From Streptomyces pactum (GTDB taxonomy: Bacteria; Actinomycetota; Actinomycetes; Streptomycetales; Streptomycetaceae), in assembly GCF_016031615.1 (NCBI RefSeq), contig NZ_JACYXC010000001.1:4216001-4280000 (forward strand): DNA of 64,000 nucleotides. The letters run 5' to 3'. Positions 1 to 10,011 of the stretch are shown piece by piece. Position 1 is the first letter of the stretch; each line of letters begins with the position of its first letter. Position numbers and translations under genes: made by a program. Below the pieces are notes generated by a model, which did no database searches, was not told the origin of the DNA, and worked only from the letters and a program-made list of their open reading frames with translations.

Positions 1-1880
1 ATCCACGGGCGTACTCGGCCGCGATCGACTCGCTGACCGAGGCGTTCCACCGTGAGGCCGACCGCCGGGAGGCTCGCAAACTCCTGGACCGACTGTCCGA
101 GGACCACCCTGAACTGGCCCGGCGCTTCGCCGAGTCCCCGACCGAGGCGGTGTGGGAGACCCGCCTTGTAAACCTGGATTGTGCCTGGGCATGGCGGCAA
201 GCACGCACCTTCCAGGACACGATGCTGAAACGTGGCAGGGAAGCCAAGCTGGAAGGCGAATTGGAAGCGGTTGAGACGCAACTGCGGAAAACTGTCACCC
301 AACTGGCGGCCGACCGAGCGCTGTACCACTGCCTGGACCGGATGACGGCTGGACAGAAACAGGCGCTGAGTGCCTACGCGTCGGCCACGGCGAACGCAGG
401 CAAGGGAATGACGGCACTCGGCAAGCGGCACCTGAAGGCCGCACGTTCCGCGATGCGTGACGCGCGTGCCGCGGTCCCGGCATGGGTCATGCCGATCAAA
501 CAGGTGGCCGAAATGATCGATCCCGAGCCGGACGCCTTCGACGTCGTCATCGTGGACGAGGCGAGCCAGGTCGGTCTGGACGGTCTGATGCTGCTGTGGC
601 TTGCTCCGAGGATCATCGTCGTGGGTGACGACAAGCAGTGTGTCCCGTTCTACACGGGCGGCAAGCACGAACGGCTCAACGAACTCCTCGACTCGCTCCT
701 GCCCCATCTCACCGACTGGCAGCGGGACGGACTCAGCCCTAAGTCCAACCTCTACGACCTGCTGTCCGCGCGCTTCAGCGAGACGATCCGGCTGACCGAG
801 CACTTCCGGTGCATGCCGGAGATCATCAAGTGGTCCTCCGCCCAGTTCTACCCCGACAACGAACTCGTGCCGCTGCGGCAGTACGGAGCGGACCGGCTGC
901 GGCCCCTCGAAGTCGTTCATGTGCATGAAGGTCACTGTGAGGGACGGCGAGAGACCCTGGTCAACAGGCCCGAGGCCGAACGCATCGTCGCCAAGTTGCA
1001 GGAACTCGCGGAGGACGAAGTGTACGCGAAAAGGAGTTTCGGAGTCATTGTGCTCCGTTCTGGACACCAGACAAGGCTCTTGGAGAATCTCATCGACACG
1101 CGGATCGACTCCTCGATCCAGGAGCGACACAACATACGTGTCGGCACGGCCGAACAGTTCCAGGGAGACGAAAGAGATGTCATCCTGCTCTCATTGGTCG
1201 TCGACGCCGACAACACTCGGGCCCTGACCGGCCAGGGTGACGGAAGGCGCTTCAACGTGGCCGCCAGCCGGGCCCGCGACCAGATGTGGCTGTTCACCTC
1301 CGTCACACCGGACCAGCTGCGCAGCAGGGACCTGCGTCACTCCCTGCTCACCTATATGCAGGCGCCGCCGGAACTTCAGGGCACATCTCCCAGCCTTTCC
1401 GCCGTTTCCCCCGATGAGCAGTGCGAGCCGTTCGAGTCGCTCTTCGAGCAGCGGGTCTTCCGCAGGATCAAGGAACGCGGCTACCACGTCGTCCCCCAGT
1501 GGAAAGTCAGCGGTAAACGCATCGACCTCGTCGTCGTTGGAGAGACGGCCCGCCTCGCCGTGGAGTGCGACGGCAGCCCGTATCACTCCACCCCTGACCA
1601 GATCCGTGACGACTACGAACGGGAGCGGGAACTGCGCCGGGCTGGCTGGCAGTTCTGGCGCATCCGCAGCAGTGAGTTCGCCCTGTCCCCGGAGGATTCG
1701 CTGACTCCGTTGTGGAAGCGCCTTGACGCTTTGGGGATCCGGCCCGGAGTCACCGAGGATGCCCAGGGCGACTCGGGGAGCACTTGGGTCCCAATCGAGA
1801 TGGACGATGCCGACCTCACCAACGATGAACTCGACGCCATGCTCGATGGGGATGCGTCCGTCTCTCTCGAAGGGGCTTGA
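1..1880 (+). CDS. Superfamily 1 helicase with C-terminal Vsr/DUF559-like nuclease domain (5' end outside window)
   Basis: The reading frame is open from the first base of the window, so only the C-terminal part of a larger protein is present. A coiled segment is followed by SF1 helicase motifs: Walker B-like DEASQ near 555-569, GDDKQ (motif III), RLTEHFR (motif IV), TAEQFQGDERD (motif V) and NVAASRARD (motif VI). The N-terminal Walker A lies upstream of the window. From about 1420 a nuclease-like domain follows, with a conserved Glu (FEQRVF), IDLVV and ECDG near 1563, then a basic WxFWRIRS segment, as in Vsr/DUF559 endonuclease folds. Helicase-Vsr fusions occur in defence islands; that role is inferred here. 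The stop is one base before the GTG of the next gene, so the pair is probably translationally coupled. Confidence 0.85.
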   Translation, partial: PRAYSAAIDSLTEAFHREADRREARKLLDRLSEDHPELARRFAESPTEAVWETRLVNLDCAWAWRQARTFQDTMLKRGREAKLEGELEAVETQLRKTVTQLAADRALYHCLDRMTAGQKQALSAYASATANAGKGMTALGKRHLKAARSAMRDARAAVPAWVMPIKQVAEMIDPEPDAFDVVIVDEASQVGLDGLMLLWLAPRIIVVGDDKQCVPFYTGGKHERLNELLDSLLPHLTDWQRDGLSPKSNLYDLLSARFSETIRLTEHFRCMPEIIKWSSAQFYPDNELVPLRQYGADRLRPLEVVHVHEGHCEGRRETLVNRPEAERIVAKLQELAEDEVYAKRSFGVIVLRSGHQTRLLENLIDTRIDSSIQERHNIRVGTAEQFQGDERDVILLSLVVDADNTRALTGQGDGRRFNVAASRARDQMWLFTSVTPDQLRSRDLRHSLLTYMQAPPELQGTSPSLSAVSPDEQCEPFESLFEQRVFRRIKERGYHVVPQWKVSGKRIDLVVVGETARLAVECDGSPYHSTPDQIRDDYERERELRRAGWQFWRIRSSEFALSPEDSLTPLWKRLDALGIRPGVTEDAQGDSGSTWVPIEMDDADLTNDELDAMLDGDASVSLEGA

Positions 1881-1881
1881 T

Positions 1882-2844
1882 GTGAACGAGATCTTCGACG
1901 ACAGCACGCTGACGGAGATTGCCCACCTGATCTGCGGGGACGAGGCGCCGCTGCTTTACCGGAAGGGGTACGAAATAGCCGCGTTCTTCCAGCGTGCGGG
2001 CTGGGACGACGTTCCGGAGTACGACGGCACTCCGAGGCACAAGTGGACCTTGGATCTCCTCAGGGTGCGGCAGGAGGACGGTACGGACGACGCCAAGCGA
2101 GCCGTCCTTCGCCTGGCGAATCGCCTTGAGTACTACAACCAGCAGCAGGAGTACCACGCCACGTTGAAGCGGCTCAACGAGATACTTGTGCTCGACGGAC
2201 GCCGGATCGGCGAGGAAGGAGGCCAGCCGGTCCTTACCCGCTGCGAAGTCGGTTTCGGGGACGAAGTACGGCAGCAGTTGCCGCGTGTGGAGCTGAAGGT
2301 CTCCGTGACGGAGGTGGTGAGCGACCCGGACCTCGCCGCTACCGTGCAACTGCGGCTGGACGAGGCACGCACCTGCTACGAGCACGGAGCCTATACGTCG
2401 GCGGTCATCATGCTGGGCAGTCTCCTGGAGGGGGTGCTCGCGCATGCCGCGCAGGTTCGAGCCGCAGGCGTACGCATGCCGAAGCCGTTGCGAAAGATGG
2501 GGCTGAATGACTTCGTCGACTTCGCGTACGAGAACAAATGGATCGAGCACGATGCCAAACTCGCCTCGGAGCTTGTCCGGCACTACAGGAATCTCGTCCA
2601 TCCCCTGGCGGAGAAACGGACCGGACACAGCCCGAACCGCGACACGCTCGACATGTGCTGGCCGGTAGTGAATGCCACGTTGAACGATCTCGCGGCGACG
2701 GCGGCAGCGCCTCCTATTCCGCCCACTCCGCGTGCGCCGGCAGAGCGAGGTCGTGGTCGCAATCCTCATGCCTCCGCGCAACGCCCAACGCCGGCCTCTG
2801 TCGCTCGTCGCCGTTCGGGTGGGGGAACAACGGCAGGCACCTGA
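1882..2844 (+). CDS. Probable AbiJ-type protein: AbiJ N-terminal-like domain plus HEPN-like domain
   Basis: GTG start chosen because it follows the helicase stop by one base; 320 aa. Residues 10-125 resemble the AbiJ_NTD3-type domain that precedes HEPN toxins (YEIAAFFQRAGW, then an R..KW.L.LL segment). Residues 150-270 are helical with a cluster typical of HEPN proteins: RLDEARTCYEHGAYTSAVIM, then LVRHYRNLVHP. R233 and H240 give an R-x6-H arrangement matching the HEPN RNase motif. The last 45 residues are Pro/Arg/Ala-rich and probably disordered. By family, HEPN proteins are RNA-cleaving toxins or effectors. Coupling to a helicase-nuclease suggests a two-gene anti-phage or abortive-infection unit. 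The domain assignment is by eye and needs a profile search. Confidence 0.65.
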   Translation: MNEIFDDSTLTEIAHLICGDEAPLLYRKGYEIAAFFQRAGWDDVPEYDGTPRHKWTLDLLRVRQEDGTDDAKRAVLRLANRLEYYNQQQEYHATLKRLNEILVLDGRRIGEEGGQPVLTRCEVGFGDEVRQQLPRVELKVSVTEVVSDPDLAATVQLRLDEARTCYEHGAYTSAVIMLGSLLEGVLAHAAQVRAAGVRMPKPLRKMGLNDFVDFAYENKWIEHDAKLASELVRHYRNLVHPLAEKRTGHSPNRDTLDMCWPVVNATLNDLAATAAAPPIPPTPRAPAERGRGRNPHASAQRPTPASVARRRSGGGTTAGT

Positions 2845-2939
2845 ACGGCGGGTGATCCATCCAACGGGGGCGGAGAGGCGCGGCGTAACACTTCCTAATG
2901 CCGTGCGCGATACCCACGTCGTAGCTTGGCGCGTCCGCT

Positions 2940-3222
2940 TCAAATTGCCCAGCGCTCAGTTAGCGCCAGCCGTCCAGTGACAGCCTGGGCGCCGCCGCTG
3001 AGGAAGCAGTGGAGGGCGCTGACGGTGGTTTCAACGAATTCGTCGCGGATGGCCCTGGCATCGGCCCAGTGGACTTGGGCGCGGTTCGCGGTTATCGGGT
3101 TCGCCGTACCATTCGTGGGCGGCGAAGACGACGGTGGGGAAGTTGTTCGGGGCTTCCACGCCCCAGGCGCCGTGGATGACGTGTGCGACCTTGAGCGCTT
3201 CCGGCTTGACGGTCAGAGAGGC
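2940..3222 (-). pseudogene. Degraded remnant of an unknown protein
   Basis: Two minus-strand frames encode protein-like segments that fit together only across a frameshift near 3090. The first contains VKPEALKVAHVIHGAWGV and FAAHEWYGEP. The second contains NRAQVHWADARAIRDEF, ETTVSALHCFL and ends at a stop at 2940-2942. The first frame runs straight out of a stop codon with no start codon, so the 5' end is missing as well. I do not recognise the family. It looks like the 3' end of a decayed accessory or mobile-element gene. Evidence is the amino-acid texture only. Confidence 0.4.
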
Positions 3223-3224
3223 TC

Positions 3225-3272
3225 AGGGCACATCAGTGCCCTCGGAGAACCCATGTGCCCTCAATGTGCCCT
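3225..3272. repeat. GTGCCCT repeat cluster with 7-bp inverted repeat
   Basis: AGGGCAC (3225-3231) and GTGCCCT (3236-3242) form an inverted repeat with a 4-base loop. GTGCCCT recurs at 3255-3261 and 3266-3272. The cluster sits exactly between the gene debris and the conserved hemL-side gene. It could be an integrase arm-binding or attachment remnant, or a weak terminator; neither is proven. Confidence 0.45.
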
Positions 3273-3350
3273 GGCCGCCTACCGGCCTCCCTCGGGCACC
3301 AGCGACGGCGGGCCCCGAAGGCCCCGCCCGTCAGCCGCCGAAACCCTGGG

Positions 3351-3788
3351 TCAGGGCCACACCAGGCAGTACGGCTGGTGCCCCGCCTCGTGCAGCCGGT
3401 GGCTGAAGTCCTGCCACTCGTGGAGCAGCTGGTAGACGGTGTAGGCGTCGCGGGGGCCGCCGCGGTCGGGGACGGTGGACCAGATGAAGGCGGCGGCACC
3501 GACCGCCTCCTCGCCGACGCCGCGCAGCGGGTCCACGACGGTCATGGGCAGCTTGACCACCGCGTAGTCCGGGTGCAGGACCACCAGCTCCAGCGGCGGC
3601 ACCTTGTGCAGCGGCACGCCCTGGATGCCGGTGAGCACCATGGCCGCCACCGTCTCCGGCTTGATCTTGGTGAACATGCCGCCCATGCCCAGCTCGTCCC
3701 CGCCGAGCTCCTCGGGACGCATGGAGATGGGGACCCGTGCCGCGGTGGCACCGTCCGGCGCACCGAAGTACTTGTAGGTCACCCCCAT
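3351..3788 (-). CDS. Conserved hypothetical protein next to hemL
   Basis: 145 aa from ATG at 3788, beginning MGVTYKYFGAPDGATAARVP. The upstream in-frame extension is rejected because it is Arg/Gly-rich shadow coding. The protein is soluble, with no signal peptide or membrane segment. It contains a MFTKIKPETVAAMVLTGIQG segment, an ELVVLHPDYAVVKLPM strand pair, and a C-terminal helix with His and Trp (LLHEWQDFSHRLHEAGHQP). I believe this is the conserved streptomycete protein divergent from hemL, but I know no function. Codon use matches the core genes to the right, so it marks the left edge of conserved chromosome. Confidence 0.8.
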   Translation of the reverse strand: MGVTYKYFGAPDGATAARVPISMRPEELGGDELGMGGMFTKIKPETVAAMVLTGIQGVPLHKVPPLELVVLHPDYAVVKLPMTVVDPLRGVGEEAVGAAAFIWSTVPDRGGPRDAYTVYQLLHEWQDFSHRLHEAGHQPYCLVWP

Positions 3789-4062
3789 GCGCCCGCCCCT
3801 GCTTCCCCTCGCCGTGCTGCTCACGTCCTCGCGTCGATGGCGCCCGGGGCGCCCGGGGCGTCCAGGGCGGGCGCGCTCGGGACCCCGGTCGTCGGTCCCT
3901 TCACCCAGTTCGCCACCGCGATGCATATCTCCACCCGAGTGCTGGTCTGGGAGGCGCGGTCCCCGCCGCGCAACCCGATCATCGTGTCTGAGACCTCCCC
4001 CGCGTGCGGACGGTGAAACGCCCGGACGCACGTCCCCCTCAGCCTCTGACACCATGGCATGC

Positions 4063-5372
<1,310 letters not shown>

Positions 5373-5376
<4 letters not shown>

Positions 5377-6089
5377 TGGGTGACATGACGAAGACCGACA
5401 GCGACCTCACCGTCGTCCACCTGATGCGGCACGGCGAGGTGGAGAACCCCGACGGCGTGCTCTACGGGCGGCTGCCCGGCTACCACCTCTCCGAGCTGGG
5501 CCGGAAGATGGCCGACCGGGTGGCCGAGCACCTCGCGGGCCGGGACATCCGGTACGTGGTGGCCTCCCCGCTAGAGCGGGCGCAGGAGACCGGTGCCCCG
5601 ATCGCCGAGGCGCACGGGCTGGAGGTGGCCGCCGACGAGCGGCTGATCGAGGCCGGCAACATCTTCCAGGGCAAGACCTTCGGGGTCGGCGACGGCGCGC
5701 TGAAGCGGCCCGCGAACTGGAAGTACCTCACCAACCCGTTCCGGCCCTCCTGGGGCGAGCCGTACGTCGACCAGGTGGTCCGGATGATGGGCGCGCTCGG
5801 CGCGGCGCGCGACGCCGCCCGCGGCCACGAGGCGGTGTGCGTCAGCCACCAGCTGCCGATCTGGGTGGTCCGCAGCTGGGCGGAGCGGCGGCGGCTGTGG
5901 CACGACCCGCGGAAGCGGCAGTGCACCCTGGCCAGCCTGACCACCTTCACCTTCCGGGGGAACCGGATCGTGTCGGTGGGCTACAGCGAGCCGGCCCGTG
6001 ACCTGGTGCCCACGCACCTGCTCGCCGGCGCCCAGCCGCGCTGGGGGAAGGGCTCGGTCAAGGGCGCCTCCAAGGGGTTCGGGGCCTGA
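5373..6089 (+). CDS. Histidine phosphatase family protein (phosphoglycerate mutase-like)
   Basis: 238 aa. The catalytic RHGE motif is in LMRHGEVENPDG near residue 20, with SPLERAQETGAPI and the second catalytic His in VSHQLPIWVVRS, all typical of the branch 1 histidine phosphatase superfamily. The ATG overlaps the hemL stop (ATGA), indicating coupled translation; GAGG lies 7 bases upstream. In-frame ATGs at 5376 and 5385 are alternatives. The conserved pairing with hemL suggests a metabolic or haem-related phosphatase, but the substrate cannot be named from sequence. Confidence 0.9.
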
Positions 6090-6533
6090 CGGCCACGGCC
6101 GGGCGGTGACGGGGCGGCGGACGGTTGCGGGTTCCACCCGTGGTCCGGCGGCCCCGTGCCCCGGCGGTCCGGCGGTCCCCGTGGTGACGGCCGTCGGTCC
6201 GGTGGTCCGGCCCGGTGGTCCGGTGATGACGGTCCGGTGGCCCGGCCCGGCGGCCCTGTGTTCCGGTGGTCCCGCGGGCCCGGTGGGTCACGGGTGGCCG
6301 GGCGCCGTCCGGGCCGGCAGCCGACCCCCGCCGCCGCCCACCGCTCCCCCGCGCCGGCGGCTCACGCCCACCGCGCCGCGCTCCCCGCGCCGGGCCACCG
6401 CCCATCGCGCACCGGCCCCTCGCGGCGCCCGCCGCGCCCCGCCCCTCCGTGGTCCGGCCGGGGGCCGGGACGGGCCGGGCGTGCCGCAGGGGGGTGCGGA
6501 AGATCCCCGAACCGCCCATGCGAAACTTTTCAC
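6090..6533. other. 444-bp GC-saturated intergenic region with GGTCCGG-type repeats
   Basis: Between the phosphatase and resA. The first third consists of many short near-repeats built on GGTCCGGTGG / GGCGGTCC and CCGGTGGTCC. I see no gene, tRNA or clear terminator. The only AT-richer patch is at 6520-6533 (GAAACT then TTTCAC), immediately before the resA start codon, and is a plausible -10 element of a leaderless promoter. Confidence 0.5.
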
Positions 6534-7148
6534 ATGAGTGCCTGCCGCGCCCCCCGGGGCCTTGCGAACCGCCGTCGCGCAATCGTGCTGGCCACCGGTG
6601 CCGCGATCACCGCACTGACCCTGACCGCGTGCGGCTCGGGTGTGTCCGGCGGATCGTCGGACACCAAGTTCGTCACCGGCAAGGGGGCCGTGGACACCGT
6701 CCCCAAGGGCGACCGCACCGAGGTTCCCGACCTGACCGGGAAGGACATCCACGGCAAGCCGCTGAGCATCGGCGACTACAAGGGGAAGGTCGTCGTCCTC
6801 AACGTCTGGGGCTCGTGGTGCGCGCCGTGCATCGCGGAGGCGCCGAACTTCGTCAAGGTCGCCAAGGAGACCGAGGCCCAAGGGGTGCAGTTCCTGGGCA
6901 TCAACACCCGCGACCCGGACGCCGCCAACGCCCGCAAGTTCGAGCGGGACCACAACGTCCCCTACCCGAGCTTCTACGACCCCATCGGCAGGCTGATGCT
7001 GCGCTTCCCCAAGGGCAGCCTCAACCCGCAGATCATCCCGACCACGATCGTCATCGACCGGGACGGCAAGATCGCGGCCCGCGCGCTCCGTCCGCTCAGC
7101 GAGGAGAAGCTGCGGGACATGATCGATCCGATTCTCGCGGAGAAGTGA
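6534..7148 (+). CDS. resA: TlpA/ResA-like thiol-disulfide oxidoreductase lipoprotein
   Basis: 204 aa. An Arg-rich N-terminus, hydrophobic segment and lipobox LTAC (about residues 24-27) make this an exported lipoprotein. The thioredoxin-fold domain starts at VPDLTGKDIHG; the active site is NVWGSWCAPCIAEAP (WCxxC). Further family features are LGINTRD, YPSFYDPIG and the cis-Pro loop PTTIVIDRDG. By family it reduces the haem-binding CXXCH cysteines of apocytochrome c outside the membrane. It is first in the resA-ccdA-resB-ccsB operon, 4 bases before ccdA. The start ATG has no ribosome-binding site but a GAAACT hexamer 6 bases before it, consistent with a leaderless transcript. Confidence 0.93.
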   Translation: MSACRAPRGLANRRRAIVLATGAAITALTLTACGSGVSGGSSDTKFVTGKGAVDTVPKGDRTEVPDLTGKDIHGKPLSIGDYKGKVVVLNVWGSWCAPCIAEAPNFVKVAKETEAQGVQFLGINTRDPDAANARKFERDHNVPYPSFYDPIGRLMLRFPKGSLNPQIIPTTIVIDRDGKIAARALRPLSEEKLRDMIDPILAEK

Positions 7149-7152
7149 CGTT

Positions 7153-7914
7153 GTGATCACGCTCGCCGACGCGGCCGTCAACGAGACCGTCCTCAGCGGG
7201 GCGCTGCTGCTCGCGCTGCCGATCGCCGTGCTCGGCGGTCTGGTCTCCTTCTTCTCCCCGTGCGTGCTGCCGCTGGTCCCCGGCTACATGTCGTACGTGA
7301 CCGGGGTCACCGGCGCCGACCTGGGGGAGGCGCGGCGCGGCCGGATGCTCGCCGGGGCCTCGCTCTTCGTCCTCGGCTTCACCGCGGTCTTCGTCTCCAC
7401 CGGCGCCTTCTTCGGCTACGCGGGACAGGAGCTCCAGGAGAACCGGGAGACCATCTCGCGGGTGCTGGGCGTGGTCACCATCCTGCTGGGCCTGGCCTTC
7501 ATGGGCGTGCTCAAGAGGTTCGGGCAGCGGGAGTTCCGCTTCCACGTCAAGCCGACGCTGGGCCTGGTGGGCGCGCCCGTGCTGGGCGTGCTGTTCGGGG
7601 TCGGCTGGACGCCGTGCCTGGGCCCGACGCTCACCGCGGTCAACGCGCTCTCCTTCAACGAGGCGAGTGCCGGTCGCGGCGCGCTGCTGACCGTCGCCTA
7701 CTGTCTTGGACTGGGCCTGCCCTTCATCGTGGTGGCGCTCGCCTACCGGCGGGCGCTCGGCGCGTTCGGCTGGATCAAGCGCCACTACGTGTGGGTGATG
7801 CGGGCCGGCGGCGGGATGCTGGTGGTTCTCGGTGTGCTGCTGGTCACCGGCATCTGGGACCGCATGATCAACGACATGCAGGTCTGGACGAGCAGCTTCA
7901 ACGTGGGGATCTGA
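7153..7914 (+). CDS. ccdA: Cytochrome c biogenesis protein CcdA (transmembrane thiol reductant transporter)
   Basis: 253 aa from GTG. Six hydrophobic segments. The paired redox cysteines appear as SFFSPCVLPLVPGY near residue 35 and GWTPCLGPTLTA near residue 155, the CcdA/DsbD-beta signature. It carries electrons from cytoplasmic thioredoxin across the membrane to ResA. Spacing of 4 bases on each side (after resA and before resB) supports a single operon. Confidence 0.95.
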   Translation: MITLADAAVNETVLSGALLLALPIAVLGGLVSFFSPCVLPLVPGYMSYVTGVTGADLGEARRGRMLAGASLFVLGFTAVFVSTGAFFGYAGQELQENRETISRVLGVVTILLGLAFMGVLKRFGQREFRFHVKPTLGLVGAPVLGVLFGVGWTPCLGPTLTAVNALSFNEASAGRGALLTVAYCLGLGLPFIVVALAYRRALGAFGWIKRHYVWVMRAGGGMLVVLGVLLVTGIWDRMINDMQVWTSSFNVGI

Positions 7915-7917
7915 TCC

Positions 7918-10011
7918 ATGGGCACCACCGACACCGACACCGGGGCCGCGAAGACCGGGGCACCGGAGGACGGCGGCCTCGGCGCGGCCGGCTCGCAGCT
8001 GTCCACCGCCCCCGCGGAGGAGCGCGGACAGGCCGTCCCCGGTTCGTTCGGCGGGGCCCGCCGGCCCGGGGCGCTGGGCGCCGCGCAGTGGCTCGGCCGG
8101 GAGGCCACCGGCTGGCTGCGCTGGTGCTGGCGGCAGCTGACCTCCATGCGGGTGGCGCTGCTGCTGCTGTTCATGCTGTCGATGGCCGCCATCCCCGGCT
8201 CGCTCGTCCCGCAGGACAGCATCGAGCCGCTCAAGGCCGAGGACTTCAAGGCCCGGCACGAGACGCTGACCCCGATCTACGAGAAGCTCCAGCTGTTCAA
8301 CGTGTACAGCTCGGTGTGGTTCTCGGCGATCTACATCCTGCTCTTCATCTCGCTGATCGGCTGCATCGTCCCGCGCACCTGGCAGTTCATCGGCCAGCTG
8401 CGCGGCCGTCCGCCGGCCGCCCCGCGCAACCTCTCCCGGCTCCCGGCGTACACCAGCTGGCGCACCGGGGCCGCTCCGGAGGAGGTGCTGCGGGCCGCCG
8501 GTTCGGTGGTCGGGCGGCGGCGCTTCCGCAACCACGTCACCGGCGGCGCGGTCGCGGCGGAGAAGGGCTACCTCCGCGAGGCGGGGAACCTGGTCTTCCA
8601 CATCGCCCTGATCGTGATGCTGGTCTCGTTCGCCGCCGGGCAGCTGTGGAAGTCCGAGGGCGGCAAGCTCGTGGTGGAGGGCGACGGCTTCAGCAACAAC
8701 CTCACCCAGTACGACAACATCCAGTCCGGCCCGCTGTTCAAGACGGACGACCTGACCCCGTTCGGCTTCCAGCTGGAGAAGTTCGAGGCCGACTACATCC
8801 GCAGCGGCCCGCAGCTGCGCACCCCGACCACCTTCCGCGCCCGGGTCACCTACTGGGAGGGCGCGGACGGTCCGGAGAAGAAGAAGACCATCGAGGTCAA
8901 CCACCCGCTGGAGGTGCAGGGCTACAAGGTCTTCCTCCTCGGGCACGGCTACGCGCCGGTGGTCACCGTCCGGGACGGCCAGGGCGACATCGCCTTCCGC
9001 GGGCCGGTGGCGTCGCTGCCGCTGGAGGGTGCCAACCTGACCAGCAACGTGGTCATCAAGGTGCCCCACTACCGGAACAAGGACGGCGAGAAGGACCAGA
9101 TCGCCTTCCAGGGGCAGTTCGTGCCCACCCTCGACCTGCGCACCGGCACGATGTTCTCCCAGTTCCCGGCGCTGGACAATCCGGCGCTGATCCTCACCGC
9201 GTACCGCGGCAGCCTGGGCATCAACGGCGGCACCCCGCAGAACGTGTACCAGCTGGACGAGTCGCGGATGAAGCAGTTCAAGGAGCGCGACCGCAAGACC
9301 GGCGAGACGAAGAACTTCGCCCGGGCGCTGAAGGTCGGCGAGTCCCTGACGCTGCCGGACGGCGCCGGCACGCTGGAGTTCACCGGCATCAAGGAGTGGG
9401 CGACCTTCCAGATCTCCCACAAGCCCGGCACGCCCGGCGCCCTGGCCGGCGCCATCGCGGCGCTGATCGGCCTCGCCGCCTCGCTGTTCATCCAGCGCCG
9501 CCGGGTGTGGGTGCGGGCGGTGGCCCAGGAGGACGGCACCACGCTGGTGGAGATGGCCGGCCTCGGCCGGAGCGAGTCCGCCAGGCTGCCCGAGGAACTG
9601 GCCGACTTGGCGGTCGCGCTCCAGGCCGACGCGCCGCCCGTCCCGGAGAGCGACGACGCCGAAGCCACCGACCCCACCGACGACGACGCCACCACCGAGG
9701 GCACGGGCGACGCCGCCACCACCGAGGCCACGGGTGACGCCGACGCCGCCCGTGACACCGCCGACGCCCGGCCCGCCCGTGACGCCGGTGCCGGTGACCG
9801 TGACGCCGACGCCGCCACCGATGCCGCCGACACGGATGCCGCTGACGGTGCCGTCGCCGGTACCGGTGACCGTGACGCCGCAGGCTCCGGCTCCGTGCCC
9901 GCCGGCCGCGCCGGCGCCCCCGATTCCGCCGGATCCGACGATCCGGTCGAGCCCGCTGAACCCGCCGATCCCGGCGATTCCGCAGACCCCGCCGAAGGAG
10001 TGCGCGCGTGA
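7918..10011 (+). CDS. resB: Cytochrome c assembly protein ResB with long acidic low-complexity tail
   Basis: 697 aa. After about 55 Gly/Ala-rich residues, a ResB domain follows: membrane segment MRVALLLLFMLSMAAIPGSLVPQ, SLIGCIVPRTWQFIG, a third membrane helix LVFHIALIVMLVSFAAG, a large extracytoplasmic domain, and a last helix GALAGAIAALIGLAASLF near residue 515. ResB with CcsB forms the system II haem delivery and ligation complex. About 125 C-terminal residues after LADLAVALQADAPP are Asp/Ala/Thr/Gly-rich and low-complexity, longer than needed for the family. The stop overlaps the ccsB start. Confidence 0.94.
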   Translation: MGTTDTDTGAAKTGAPEDGGLGAAGSQLSTAPAEERGQAVPGSFGGARRPGALGAAQWLGREATGWLRWCWRQLTSMRVALLLLFMLSMAAIPGSLVPQDSIEPLKAEDFKARHETLTPIYEKLQLFNVYSSVWFSAIYILLFISLIGCIVPRTWQFIGQLRGRPPAAPRNLSRLPAYTSWRTGAAPEEVLRAAGSVVGRRRFRNHVTGGAVAAEKGYLREAGNLVFHIALIVMLVSFAAGQLWKSEGGKLVVEGDGFSNNLTQYDNIQSGPLFKTDDLTPFGFQLEKFEADYIRSGPQLRTPTTFRARVTYWEGADGPEKKKTIEVNHPLEVQGYKVFLLGHGYAPVVTVRDGQGDIAFRGPVASLPLEGANLTSNVVIKVPHYRNKDGEKDQIAFQGQFVPTLDLRTGTMFSQFPALDNPALILTAYRGSLGINGGTPQNVYQLDESRMKQFKERDRKTGETKNFARALKVGESLTLPDGAGTLEFTGIKEWATFQISHKPGTPGALAGAIAALIGLAASLFIQRRRVWVRAVAQEDGTTLVEMAGLGRSESARLPEELADLAVALQADAPPVPESDDAEATDPTDDDATTEGTGDAATTEATGDADAARDTADARPARDAGAGDRDADAATDAADTDAADGAVAGTGDRDAAGSGSVPAGRAGAPDSAGSDDPVEPAEPADPGDSADPAEGVRA

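Larger units (their letters stand above)
2845..3350. other. Intergenic region holding gene debris
   Basis: No intact gene is visible in these 506 bp. The middle carries a degraded minus-strand coding remnant (separate entry) and the right end a cluster of GTGCCCT repeats (separate entry). The compositional texture (AT-containing, less codon-biased) resembles the accessory genes to the left rather than the hemL block to the right, so this is probably the boundary of an accessory segment. Confidence 0.5.

Noticed and set aside
3789..4062. Possible upstream N-terminal extension of hemL from 3787
   Set aside because: The extension is Arg/Pro/Ser-rich shadow coding overlapping the divergent gene's upstream region; homologues start at about 4063.
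7096..9420. Very long minus-strand open frame opposite ccdA/resB, and similar ones opposite 9069-11096, 11501-13537, 15746-17551 and 46517-49012
   Set aside because: Composition is Arg/Gly/Ala/His-biased with no domains; these are antisense shadows of strongly biased GC-rich genes.
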